The notes beneath the pieces are model-generated. The model worked only from the letters and a program-made list of their open reading frames with translations, ran no database searches and was not told the DNA's origin. From positions 22,431,750 to 22,495,749 of the forward strand of contig NC_092356.1 of the NCBI RefSeq assembly GCF_963676685.1: DNA of 64,000 nucleotides. The letters are read 5' to 3'. This document shows, one piece after another, positions 37,401 to 46,309 of the stretch. Position numbers and translations under genes: made by a program. Every line of letters starts with the position of its first letter. Within the stretch, counting starts at the first letter, position 1. Source of the DNA: Mytilus edulis (Eukaryota; Mollusca; Bivalvia; Mytilida; Mytilidae).

Positions 37401-40400
37401 ATCAATCCCAACCTTCCTTTTGTGGTCATAAACCTTGTGTTTAAATTTCATTGATTTCTATTTACTTATACTGAAGTTATTGTGCGAAAACCAAGAATAA
37501 TGCTTATTAGGGCCCTTTTTTGGCCCCTAATTCCTAAACTGTTTGAACTAAAACTCCTAAAATCAATCCCAACCTTCCTTTTGTGGTCATAAACCTTGTG
37601 TAAAAATTTCATAGATTTCTATTTACTTAAACTAAAGTTATAGTGCGAATACCAAGAAAATGCTTATTTGGGCCCTTTTTGGCCCCTAATTCCTAAAATT
37701 TTGGGACCAAAACTCCCACAATCAATCCCAACCTTCTTTTTGTGGTTATAAACCTTGTGTTAAAATTTCATAGATTTCTATTCACTTAAACTAAAGTTAG
37801 AGTGCGAAAACTAAAAGTATTCGCACGACGACGACGCCAACGTGATAGCAATATATGACGAAAAATTAAAATTTTTGCGGTCGTATAAAAATTGATGAAT
37901 CAAAGAATTCAACTTCATGGTTAACTATTATAGGACAAAGGTACCCGGTGTGGATTAAAAATTACACCATTTCAGAACCTTTTGTCTTCTGAATAATTAA
38001 TATTACCAATAATCAACAAGTTCCGGGTTGAATCCAATACTGATACCAAAAGAATATGTCATAAGGCCATGCAAAAAGGATTGTATGTTTCCCCCAACCC
38101 TGCCGATCTGTTTTAACCCTCCGTGTCAATTCTTTTTTTCTTTTTTTTTGCAGATGAGTTGTTGACAATTATCATTGATGCTTTTTAAAAATGTCTGATA
38201 ATCTCTTAAAAGTGTTTCAACATGGCTCATTCCTTCAGTTTCACATACATGTAGATTATACCACAATATACAATGTGAAACAAACATTAATTACAGGTTA
38301 ACAACAAAATTCTCTGTAGAACGAAACTGATTTTTCACAAAAAAATAAAATAAAATACAAAGTTTTTCCTGCCTGCCGAGGCTTAATAATTTTCACAAGG
38401 GCCTAAGTAGTTTCAAGGCTATATTGTAGGTTCAAACAGAAAGATTTAGAAAGCCAAGTAAACACTCCTAAAAATCTGTCTGGACTCACCATTTTCAAAA
38501 CTGGTGAGTCCACATATGCATCAAAATTGAAATATTTTGTATACTAAACTGAACACAGTTTAACAAAAATATCATCATTTTATAGCAAAAGTTATATATA
38601 TTTCAATAAAATATTTTCTTCTTGCTTTTGGACTCATCATGGCCAAAAATGATGAGTCCCTGGACTCGCCTTGAAAAAACCTTATCGAGTATGTAATCAG
38701 TATGACTTTTATCAGATGAAAATACAAATACTTTAAAATAAGGCATTAAGGTACAAGTACATTGATTCAATCAAGACCCTGAGTGTGTTCTAGCTCTTAT
38801 AATAAAGATCAGATATTCCATTTTACCTTGTGCCCTTTGATCCAAGTCTCTCATTAAATTAAAGTTTCTTTGGAGTTCACTCGGTAAAGTCTCCAAACCT
38901 ATAAAAGAAAAAAAATATGAATGTTATACACAAATGAATGTAATTCAGTTGTTTTCTGTTATTGTTTAGTTCATAAATCAGGCAATTAGTTATTGTTGTT
39001 GGGATTGTTTTTACGTTTGATATTTCAGGTACTTTCTATGTAATAGTTAACTATGCAGTGTGGTTTTAGCTCATTGTAAAAGTCAAAACCTCACTGGCAT
39101 AAGTATTGTCATGTTATAGATTTTACATGCACTCTTGCATACTACAGATCTGGACACAGCAAGCCCTTAAAAAATCCCCGATAGATAATACAATGTTTGC
39201 AAGTACTGATAAAATTCCTCCTTTTACCGAAGAACCCCACAAGAGTTAAAGGGTACAGACAGTTGAATCCAATACACTCCTTATTGGGATCAATGGAGAT
39301 GTGTCACTAACCAGTCTTCACGACGAACTTTTAAACTACAGGCCCGGAGCTCAATTTTTGAATTTTTTTAGTTAGTTTCTGTTAGCCTGTAGATATGATT
39401 TTTACAGGCCCAAGAGCAATTTTACTAGCCTGGACTGCCACTCAGCGTGAAGACTGACTAACCTATATTTACAATTGTTTACAAGGACAATCCCCACCCC
39501 TACACATGGGGTGTGCTAGATCACTAAGAGTCTGTTATCATGGTGGAGCAAGCTGAAGTACTAGGAGATATCCCATCGGGATGCTTGGCTGAAACAGACA
39601 AACCTGAGAGATGTCAAAAGAATTTAAGATGGATCCTTAGGTCAAAGTAAGGGGCAACATTGACCAACCAAAGCCCCCAATAAACCTATTCTTGTTTAAA
39701 CTCCAATCTGGGTACCAGAGAATTGTGCGGGAGGGTGAGGCCAAATAAAAATATATGTGTGGTTCCAGTTACATACTTTTAAAAAATAGGGTCGGTAGGT
39801 CAGCAATTTTTTTTTTCTTTTTTTTTTTTAATGTCAAAATCCGGAAAAGAATCGTGTGTTTACCGAAATTGTTTCCCTTATTATACACGCCCCAACCAGA
39901 AGTCCGACATTTTTACATGTGTGTGGTTGTAAAATAAACAGCCATGATACGTTTTTAGTTAATTTTGTTGCATTCTGTTATGAATTCTTGCATTTTAGCC
40001 ATAACAGATACTTGTGATGGAAATTCAGATGACAGAAATCTATGAATTTAATTATTTTAATTCATAATCCTCAAAATTTGATCGTTTGAAAATTTATTTT
40101 TGAGAAATGAAAAAAAAGTTCTAGGGTCGGTTTTAACTAGGGTCGGTCGGGTTACTGGAACCACACATATATTTTTATTTGGCCTGAGAGTTACCCTTGT
40201 GAAGTTCTAAAATTTCCAGCGCCCAGAGTCAGGATAGAACCGCCACACAACAAACCCACACTTATGTTTGACATACAGTAAGCAGTTGAGGTAAGGAAGT
40301 ACACAAAAATGTACTTCTTTAGCTCAGTCAGGCCATTCATTAGGAGGCGGTACCCGGTACTTTTACCCTCCTATGCTATTGACAAGTACCGCCTAAATGT

Positions 40401-41001
40401 AGGAATTTTTATATAAGAAATTCATGGAATAAATTGAAAAGTACCACCTAGAAATGTGGAAAGTACCAGTCAACATGAAAAATAATGAAACCCCTGCTCA
40501 GTCAGTTAACGTGGTGCTTTGTAACACAGTGGTCCAGGGTTCAAGTCTCTGTGGATACATGCAATTTTGCAAGATGAATCATGCTCTCCGGGTTCCATAC
40601 CAATTAGGCAATTTCAGTCAGTAGAAGTTTCACTTTCAATATTAGAAACAGGAAATGTAGCAAGCAAGAGTGATGACTTTGTTAGCAAGATGGGAATATC
40701 TATTTCATGTTAAGATAATGCTATCAAGTTAAGATTACCAACTACCGTGACTAAGTACTGCCTCTGACTTGTGTAAACATTCATTTGAAAATTTATAAAA
40801 TTGCGCCAAAAAAATATTTCGAGCTGAGCCGCTCATTCCTTCAAGAGACATCGTTTGTATCTACACTATATGCCACCTGATCATATAAATATGAATGGGG
40901 AGATTGCTGAGGAAGGTCATTTTACTCATATAATTTGTCATATATATCTGTAACTTAAACTCACTATCTAAATAGTGTTCGAGATACATCGCAGTTGCCA
41001 T
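31361..41001 (-). CDS. ING4/5-like: Inhibitor of growth family protein (ING4/ING5 type), 7 exons
   Basis: Coding exons, 5' to 3' on the - strand: 40965-41001, 38827-38898, 34611-34777, 33810-33924, 32927-33017, 32063-32219, 31361-31462. All introns are GT-AG and all phases agree, giving 741 bases and 246 residues, close to vertebrate ING4 and ING5. The N-terminus starts '[13 protein letters not shown]', then comes the leucine-rich ING domain (about residues 5-105, ending '[17 protein letters not shown]'), a lysine-rich nuclear localisation region, and a C-terminal PHD finger ('[19 protein letters not shown]', then '[13 protein letters not shown]' and 'WFCPRC') with a final 'ERKKK'. By family knowledge the PHD finger reads H3K4me3 and ING4/5 serve in HBO1-type acetyltransferase complexes in the nucleus. 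Introns 1 and 2 hold SINE, MITE and retroelement copies. The frame is open 19 codons upstream of the chosen ATG, but family starts favour 41001. Confidence 0.95.
32063..32219 (-). CDS. ING4/5-like: ING exon 6, first half of PHD finger
   Basis: 157 bases between acceptor 'atttttcag' and donor GTGAGT. Encodes '[18 protein letters not shown]' and the first two zinc-ligand pairs of the PHD finger. Confidence 0.95.
32658..32863. mobile_element. MITE in ING intron
   Basis: Inverted ends CTGTAAATTCAGAAA and TTTCTGAATTTACAG; TA precedes the left end but the right flank is AA. Length 206 bases, between exons 6 and 5. Probably a decayed Tc1/mariner-type MITE. Confidence 0.7.
32927..33017 (-). CDS. ING4/5-like: ING exon 5, basic nuclear localisation region
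   Basis: 91 bases, starting with two bases of a split codon and ending with two (TT, donor GTATGC). Encodes '[10 protein letters not shown]' and '[10 protein letters not shown]', a bipartite basic region. Confidence 0.9.
33810..33924 (-). CDS. ING4/5-like: ING exon 4
   Basis: 115 bases. Begins '[20 protein letters not shown]', a hallmark ING4/5 block, then a serine-rich linker. Donor GTGAGG follows the first base of a leucine codon. Confidence 0.95.
34611..34777 (-). CDS. ING4/5-like: ING exon 3
   Basis: 167 bases between acceptor 'tattctag' and donor GTAAGG. Encodes the second half of the ING domain, ending 'QLAMQTYEM' on a codon boundary. Confidence 0.95.
35455..36265 (+). mobile_element. 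Family F retroelement, 3' end with ORF terminus
   Basis: Lies in ING intron 2, antisense to the gene. The first part encodes the C-terminus of the element's protein ('[20 protein letters not shown]', then 'SLKIAYFG', ending 'SLHRN' and a stop at 35620). About 640 bases of 3' UTR follow, ending 'cccatttccattctcaattt'. The same C-terminus, with amino-acid but less base conservation, is encoded at 51300-51420 and, on the - strand, near 61890-62010. The upstream part of the reverse transcriptase is missing. Confidence 0.75.
36326..37890 (+). mobile_element. Family J element with two internal arrays, copy 2
   Basis: Second copy of the 24426-26300 element in the same orientation, in ING intron 2. 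It has fewer palindrome units (about two, 36903-36970) but four units of the long array, with spacing of 161, 161 and 159 bases (anchors 37316, 37477, 37638, 37797). The end again reads 'tttgcggtcgtataaaa'. Confidence 0.75.
37893..38060 (+). repeat. Family C fragment
   Basis: Shares 'gaatcaaagaattcaactt', 'gattaaaaa(t)tacacca' and 'agttccggg' with 59925-60065 and 60320-60440. Non-coding. Confidence 0.55.
38482..38659. repeat. Two matching hairpins in ING intron 2
   Basis: Hairpin 1 (38482-38511) has stem GGACTCACCA / TGGTGAGTCC. Hairpin 2 (38630-38659) has stem GGACTCATCAT / ATGATGAGTCC. Both loops are short. The similar stems and 120-base spacing suggest the two ends of a small foldback element. 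Confidence 0.7.
38827..38898 (-). CDS. ING4/5-like: ING exon 2
   Basis: 72 bases between acceptor 'tttatag' and donor GTAAAA. Encodes '[20 protein letters not shown]' and three more residues. Confidence 0.9.
39312..39456. mobile_element. 145-base MITE nested in SINE
   Basis: Ends CAGTCTTCACG and CGTGAAGACTG, flanked by ACTAAC on both sides (39306-39311, 39457-39462). A 6-base duplication with CAG..CTG ends could come from a hAT-related source. Confidence 0.8.
39739..40184. mobile_element. 446-base PIF/Harbinger-like MITE nested in SINE
   Basis: Inverted ends of about 35 bases, beginning GGCCAAATAAAAATATATG, are flanked by the 3-base repeat TGA (39736-39738, 40185-40187). GG..CC ends with a 3-base duplication resemble PIF/Harbinger. 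Only incidental open frames inside. Confidence 0.8.
40300..40565 (+). mobile_element. tRNA-like (SINE) fragment, split by a MITE
   Basis: Left part ends 'tttagctcagtc', right part resumes 'agttaacgtgg' and carries a B box-like GGTTCAAGTCT near 40536. Together they give A- and B-box spacing of a tRNA-derived sequence. The intervening 166 bases are the MITE at 40330-40495. Confidence 0.55.
40330..40495. mobile_element. 166-base hAT-like MITE
   Basis: Flanked by a perfect 8-base duplication GCTCAGTC (40322-40329, 40496-40503). Short inverted ends AGG..TTCATTA and TAATGAA..CCT. An 8-base duplication is typical of hAT elements. Confidence 0.75.
40965..41001 (-). CDS. ING4/5-like: ING exon 1 (coding part)
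   Basis: Twelve codons plus one base, ending before donor GTGAGT. Encodes '[12 protein letters not shown]' and the first base of the serine completed in exon 2. Confidence 0.9.
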
Positions 41002-41773
41002 TTTGGAGGTTTTTGGGTTTAATTGAATCACGTGACAATCTGTGTCAATGATGAGCATATTTCCGGTTTGCTATTTGTTTTGCTTTAAAACATTTCTCTG
41101 AATCAGTTTATATATTAAAGGTTAAAGGTTATAAATGTCAGATTAGTTATTTTGGGAATTACGTAGCTAGACAAAATGCATGAGGGTCTGGTGGAGTTTT
41201 ACAGAATAGAGAGGAAAATGCGATATATCCCAACTCAGAGATAGACGAACGAAACTAGAAATTTTGACAGAAAGCATTTTTTTCGACAAAAAATAAATTT
41301 AAAGGCCCATCTAAGACTCATGGGAATATCAATATCATAAAAAAACCATCATGCATATAAAATCCCATGGACATTGTGAAATTGTGGAAAGGAAATCGAA
41401 TAGTATGCAATTTGAACTTTGATGTTACGAAGGTATATAATTCCGTATTATTGACAGCCTCGAACAAACTTCATCATTACCCTTCTCAACTGGACTACTC
41501 AGTGTATATACGCGTAACAATTCATGACCCAATTTCTAAACATGATATCCCCCTTTTTTTACTATATTATGCATATAGTATTGATGTTTGAAAGGGTATA
41601 GATATGAAACAGAATTTGAACTTGAACTCTGAACTGTGAACGGACTTATTATGCAAAAGATATTGCCACCGTTATTTTTTAATTTAGGAGTTACGATGAG
41701 CAATGATGAGGTGGGTTACACAGAGTATCGATCGAGTCATTCAAAGAACCCTATCTACCTCACTATCTACATA
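41002..41773. other. Upstream flank of ING, no promoter motif fixed
   Basis: Contains the ING 5' UTR and promoter by position, but no TATA box or initiator can be assigned. The 74-codon frame at 41367-41591 (+) is unrecognised and lacks support. Confidence 0.35.
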
Positions 41774-41935
41774 CAGGCGCGGATCCAGAAGGGGGGGGGG
41801 GGGTTCCGGGGGTTGGAACCCCCCTTTTTTTTGGACGATCAATGCATTTGAATGGGGACATGTAATTGGAACTCCCCCCCCCCTTTTGTCCTGGGTTAGG
41901 AACCCCCCTTTTCAAAATGGCTGGATCTGCCCCTG
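41774..41935. mobile_element. hAT-like MITE with G-run and C-run
   Basis: Ends CAGGCGCGGATCCAG and CTGGATCTGCCCCTG are inverted. A partial relative lies at 23297-23412. A target duplication is not clear. It abuts the PHD-like exon and would supply its splice acceptor. Confidence 0.65.
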
Positions 41936-41939
41936 TCAG

Positions 41940-42090
41940 ACATATATGTAACATATACACACATGATGAAGATTCAGAGGAAGCCAGTGTAATGTGTAGT
42001 TCCTGTTTGGAGTGGCAACATTTATCTTGTGCTAGACTAAAACAACTTCCAAAGGCAAAGAATTGGTTTTGTAACAATTGCAAATGTTAA
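41940..42090 (+). pseudogene. PHD finger-like terminal exon, probably broken
   Basis: The frame after 41940 encodes 'MCSSCLEWQHLSCARLKQLP' and then 'NWFCNNC', ending at TAA 42088-42090. The spacing (C..C, H..C, W.C..C) is that of the second half of a PHD finger. The first zinc-ligand pair is incomplete: only 'RHIC' precedes it. The apparent acceptor (ccctgtcag, ending 41939) overlaps the end of the MITE at 41774-41935, so the exon may have been cut by that insertion. Divergent from ING, with only 188 bases before the gypsy 5' LTR. It could belong to an upstream gene or be a transposon-borne PHD domain. Confidence 0.5.
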
Positions 42091-42278
42091 AGTCATGTGT
42101 CCATTTGAAATTCATAGCAAACAACTATTAATAGTGTCCGTCGTGTCTGTTTTATGATGTAGTTTTGCTTAACACTATTTTCATCACTGGCAGGATATTT
42201 AAACATTGATTTTACACAGATTTGAAAATCAACATTTTTATAAATATTTTAGAAGAAAAATAAATATATTTTAAAAAT

Positions 42279-42510
42279 TGTTATAAAGTTCACCTCACTT
42301 TATTACCGTATCATCTGTTACAGTAATTATAATTGACAAATCAGCAACTCTCACATGTCTGCCCATTCTTAAATAAACATGTAATTAAATAGATCAATTG
42401 AAGTTCTTATACACATGTTGTCATTCTGTAGTCTGACCATCAAACGATGTACTTGTTAATAAATTAGTTATAGAAACTGGATTGTATTATTACCTATCAA
42501 AGATATTACA
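42279..42510 (+). repeat. 5' LTR
   Basis: 232 bases from TGTTATAAAG to GATATTACA. It differs from the 3' LTR only in its last 20 bases (three changes). AATAAA-type signals occur inside. Confidence 0.95.
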
Positions 42511-42515
42511 CATTT

Positions 42516-42526
42516 TGGCGACGAGG
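42516..42526 (+). promoter_or_regulatory. Primer-binding site of the retrotransposon
   Basis: TGGCGACGAGG lies five bases after the 5' LTR, in the position and with the TGG start expected for pairing with a tRNA 3' end. The donor tRNA was not identified. Confidence 0.7.
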
Positions 42527-42570
42527 AAAAAACTGGATATTAAAATAAATGTGAATTTCTACAAGTGACA

Positions 42571-43711
42571 ATGCCGACTTACGGGAAATTAGACTCTTTT
42601 GATGAATCCGAAGATTGGACACAATATGTAGAACGTATGGAACATTATTTTAATGCTAATGAGATAGACGAAGAAGACCAGAAAAGGGATATTTTCTTAA
42701 GTGTATGTGGGAAGAATATCTACAAATTAATAAGGGATTTATTAGCACCAGCCAAACCAGGAACGAAATCATTGGCCGATTTAACAAAACTAGTGAAAGA
42801 CCACCGAGATCCAGTACCATCAGAAATCATTCAGAGATTTAAATTTAACAGTAGAACAAGACACAGTGATGAGTCAGTTAGGACATTTATTGCAGCACTA
42901 CGAAGTCTGACAGAACACTGTAATTATGGTGACACGTTGAATGCGATGTTACGTGACAGGTTAGTCGTCGGGATAAAGAGTGACCGCATACAGAGGAGGC
43001 TGCTAGCAGAGCCGAATTTAACATTTGATAAGGCATTGGAAATTGCTACCGCTATGGAGACTGCAGAGAAGAATGCACAGGACATCCAAGCGAGTGGGAC
43101 AAATGGAACATTTCAGAAACAAATCAATAAAGTTTCAAAATCATATACAAGAAACAACTCTGGAAATTCGAAACAAGGAGATTGTTACCGGTGTGGAGGA
43201 AATCACTTAGCCGCTGAATGCAGGTTTAAGGATGCAAAATGCCACAGCTGTAAAAAGAAAGGACATATCGCAAAGAAATGCCGTAACAAATCTACCAATG
43301 GGAATTTAAGTGAAAACCACAGAGAGTTTAAATCACGTTTCAAACCACGTGCTCATTTCATGGAGCAGGATGAAAGTAGCGAAAGTGAAAGTGAAAATGA
43401 AGTTTACTCAGTTTTTCATTTTGGAAATAAAACTAATGAGGCATATAAAGTGCAAATCAATGTAAATGAATGTGAAATAGCCATGGAAATAGATACCGGA
43501 GCGTCCGTTTCTATCATGAGCGAGGATACTTACAAGGAATACAAGTCGAAATTCAAAATCGAACCGACAAGTGCTAAACTCCGAACATACATGGGAGAGC
43601 AGATTCCTATAATAGGACGTGCAATCGTCAATGTCAACTACAAGAAGGAAAGTGCAAAATTACCATTACTGATAGTGAAGCGTAAAGGTCCGAATTTACT
43701 AGGCCGAGACT
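42571..43711 (+). pseudogene. gag-pro: Gag-protease part of gypsy polyprotein, interrupted
   Basis: From the ATG at 42571, 380 codons remain before the insertion. Residues 1-170 are a capsid-like region typical of Mag-type Gag ('LIRDLLAPAKPGTK'). Two zinc knuckles follow: CYRCGGNHLAAEC at 205-217 (CX2CX3HX4C) and CHSCKKKGHIAKKC at 224-237 (CX2CX4HX4C). The aspartic protease active site is 'DTGAS' from D308, and the frame ends in the protease C-terminal 'LLGRD' just at the insertion. Reading then runs 23 codons into the inserted element and stops at 43777-43779. The Gag and protease domains themselves look intact. Confidence 0.9.
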
Positions 43712-43826
43712 CACGGGTGTCATTCGGTTTATCGAGAGAAATGATCGTGAAAGAATATCTAACGGCGGTCAAGTATTGAGAGACGATCGTGAAAGTTTTG
43801 GTAACGGATCGTGAAAGACATTTAAT
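43712..43826 (+). repeat. Left 115-base terminal inverted repeat
   Basis: Contains three GATCGTGAAAG motifs. Matches the complement of 46190-46304 except at two positions. Confidence 0.95.
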
Positions 43827-45477
43827 GTACATTCTAGTTCAGAATCTTTGAAAAAATCGCTTAATTTTCAAAAAGCGGAACAAATCCGAACAAAAAAATA
43901 TTTCTGTCAAAATGGTTTAACTTCCTCAACATAACTGTGAAAGAAGATAAAGAAAATATGAAGTACTTTTTGAAAAAACACAAAAGGCGCAATGCGTGTC
44001 TATGAAATTAATTACAAATAAAACGCTTTTTGTACCTATAATGGTCATATTTCAGAATATCATGATATATTTGAAATTTAATCTTTGGTGTATCTGATAG
44101 TACAGTAAAATTAAAGTATGTTCTTCCATTAAAAGCGTTAATTTGTTTATGAAAACCTTGAATTTGTTGAATTTCCATCAAACTTGATCGTGAAAGATCA
44201 GGCAACGTATTATTTCGATCGTGAAAGAAAATGCGTGACCAGACTTAATACTAGTAATCAGAAATCAGTATTTCTTTTACCATTTGATAAATCTGCAAGT
44301 GGTTGAAGCCTGTAACTATTTTGATAAGGATGAATATTAAAGCTATTATCTTTTTTTCTATTCAACACTTTACCTCGAAAGTTAAAAAAAAACCAAAACT
44401 AATAACGTGTCTTAATAAGTGTGAAAGATTCAGCTCTGTGAATCGGTCTAGTGCACTTCAGGCAGACCGACACTAGTTAGCCAATAATATGGATATGCAA
44501 CGTTTAAACCAAAATGTTATCCATCAAACAAAAAATCATAGCAAAAACAGCACATTTCATGTGTAATTTTGGATTGAACGATAACCAACATTTTGCGCAA
44601 CAGAACTTTTATAAACAACGCAGATAAGGATTGATTTAACTATATAGTACATACTATAGAATACCAAAGCGCAAATGCTGTAATGTCTTGTTTGCTTTAC
44701 TTATGATAGTATATTTGTTGAACGTCTATAATATCAAGGGTTTTACTAGAAGTGTCAAATGCGCTTAAGATTGTCAATATTTCATAAAAAAGGTCAAGGT
44801 CAAATGAACCATGCCATACAGATCTCTACAAATATCCCGTACGCCAAATAAATGTGTTTCCGCTCCTTACAGTGCCTTAAAAACTGACAAATGTAAAAGT
44901 TATGCTTGGCCAATTAATTCGGAACATAAGGTCAAAAGTATATGAACCCTGACCGTCAGCCAGACATAGACATCTTACTATCATTTAATAAATCAAACAC
45001 AATTGAAGTCATCATGGTCATATAAGAAACATGCACACAGACATGTACACCATACACGACACACCTTGTCGCTATAGCATACAGGTATACATTCAAAAAG
45101 CCCAACAACATATATTAAGACAAACATTGCCGAATGATGCAGGATAATGAGTTCAATGTTAGTTGAAACCTTGCACAAGTCGAAAATATACACCTTACAA
45201 TCATAACAACAGACAGTTATCCTAAAGCTTAACGAATCCTCGATACGGACATGACCACTAAAATGAATCTTCATCCATGAAATGAGGCAAATTCAGGGTC
45301 AGGTGAATCCTGTCTGACGGACATTAAGTTTATAGGATCCAATATACAAAATATGGGTATCCTATAACTCATGATAAGTGAGTACTTCACATGACAATAA
45401 AAAAAACTTCATCCTACAATCATCCAACTATTTTACAAACAACATATTCACAAATGCCCAAATAATAATTTTAGTGT

Positions 45478-45662
45478 ATTTGCGCGTCTGGCGTACTAAA
45501 TTATAATCCTAGTACCTTTTGATAACTATTTATACCACTGGGGCGATGCCATTGCGTTTGAATTTTTCGAAAAACTAAGGATTACCATAGTCGTATTTGG
45601 TATGTAACTTTTTGGAATTTTTGATCCTCCATGCTCTTCAACTTTCTACTTGTTTGGCTTAA
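45478..45662 (+). repeat. Family B fragment nested in the TIR element
   Basis: Starts 'gcgcgtctggcgtactaaat' and runs through 'ctcttcaactttctacttgt'. It is missing its first half. This makes three layers of nesting: family B in the TIR element in the gypsy element. Confidence 0.7.
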
Positions 45663-46189
45663 CAAATATTTTTTATATTGAAGGTGTTGACCTATCTAGC
45701 CTTTCTCAATACCAATAACAAATATCAATTATCATATAATGGAAGAATAATTTGAACGTCTTCGTAGCATCAGATCTTTCACGATCCTTTTCACGATCTT
45801 CAAAAATGCGGTACGTGATCTTTCACGATCCAAAAAATCAATTTTGTGTAAATAGTTCTTTATTTACCAAGTTTCAGATTATATTTATACAAAATAACTA
45901 TGAGAACCGTTTAATTAATTTAAATACAATACCCTTATTCTGATAAACGTAGTTTATCTAGTCGAATTTGTGAAAAAATCGTGTTTGTTTACATTTTTTA
46001 TGTCATTGAAATGTCGAGAAGCAATATGCCTTTTGTCGTTTTGTAATAACTATGTACTTTTGAAACTGGATATTCTGACATACTGATCATAATGTTGAAC
46101 CATTTTGACAGACAGTTTTATTTTGTCGCAAATGTGTCTGTGTAATTAAATAAATTAGAATATTTACTAACGTTTCATATGTCTTCTCG

Positions 46190-46304
46190 ATTAAATGTCT
46201 TTCACGATCCGTTACCAGAACTTTCACGATCGTCTCTCAATACTTGACCGCCGTCAGATATTCTTTCACGATCATTTCTCTCGATAAACCGAATGACACC
46301 CGTG
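46190..46304 (-). repeat. Right 115-base terminal inverted repeat
   Basis: Contains three reverse motifs. Ends CACCCGTG just before the AGACT duplication. Confidence 0.95.
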
Positions 46305-46309
46305 AGACT

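Larger units (their letters stand above)
39226..40260 (-). mobile_element. SINE, reverse copy, interrupted by two MITEs
   Basis: Reverse complement of the 20186-20690 SINE body (for example 'tctctggtaccca', 'ggagtttaaac' and 'gataacagac' when read on the - strand), diverged. It is split by MITEs at 39312-39456 and 39739-40184. Lies in ING intron 1. The tRNA-like head near 40200-40260 is eroded. Confidence 0.7.
43712..46304. mobile_element. 2593-base TIR element with 12-base subterminal repeats
   Basis: Perfectly delimited: 115-base inverted repeats (43712-43826 and 46190-46304, two mismatches) starting CACGGGTGTCATTCGG, flanked by the 5-base duplication AGACT (43707-43711, 46305-46309). The motif GATCGTGAAAGA (or with a final-base change) occurs at 43743, 43785, 43807, 44186 and 44217, and in reverse at 45776, 45788, 45820, 46198, 46220 and 46262. 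The repeats crowd both ends in opposite orientation, as transposase-binding repeats do. The interior has no transposase frame; it holds a family B fragment (45478-45662) and an unidentified repeat-like stretch (44790-45310). CAC ends with a 5-base duplication recall Transib elements, but the rest of the terminus does not match. Superfamily open. Confidence 0.9.

Noticed and set aside
44993-45274. 93-codon frame inside the TIR element, as a possible transposase remnant
   Set aside because: No transposase motif; the sequence looks like an unrelated repeat captured in the element.
45776-45831. Cluster of GATCGTGAAAGA repeats as a host transcription-factor enhancer
   Set aside because: All copies lie within one TIR element and are oriented inward from its ends, which fits transposase binding better.
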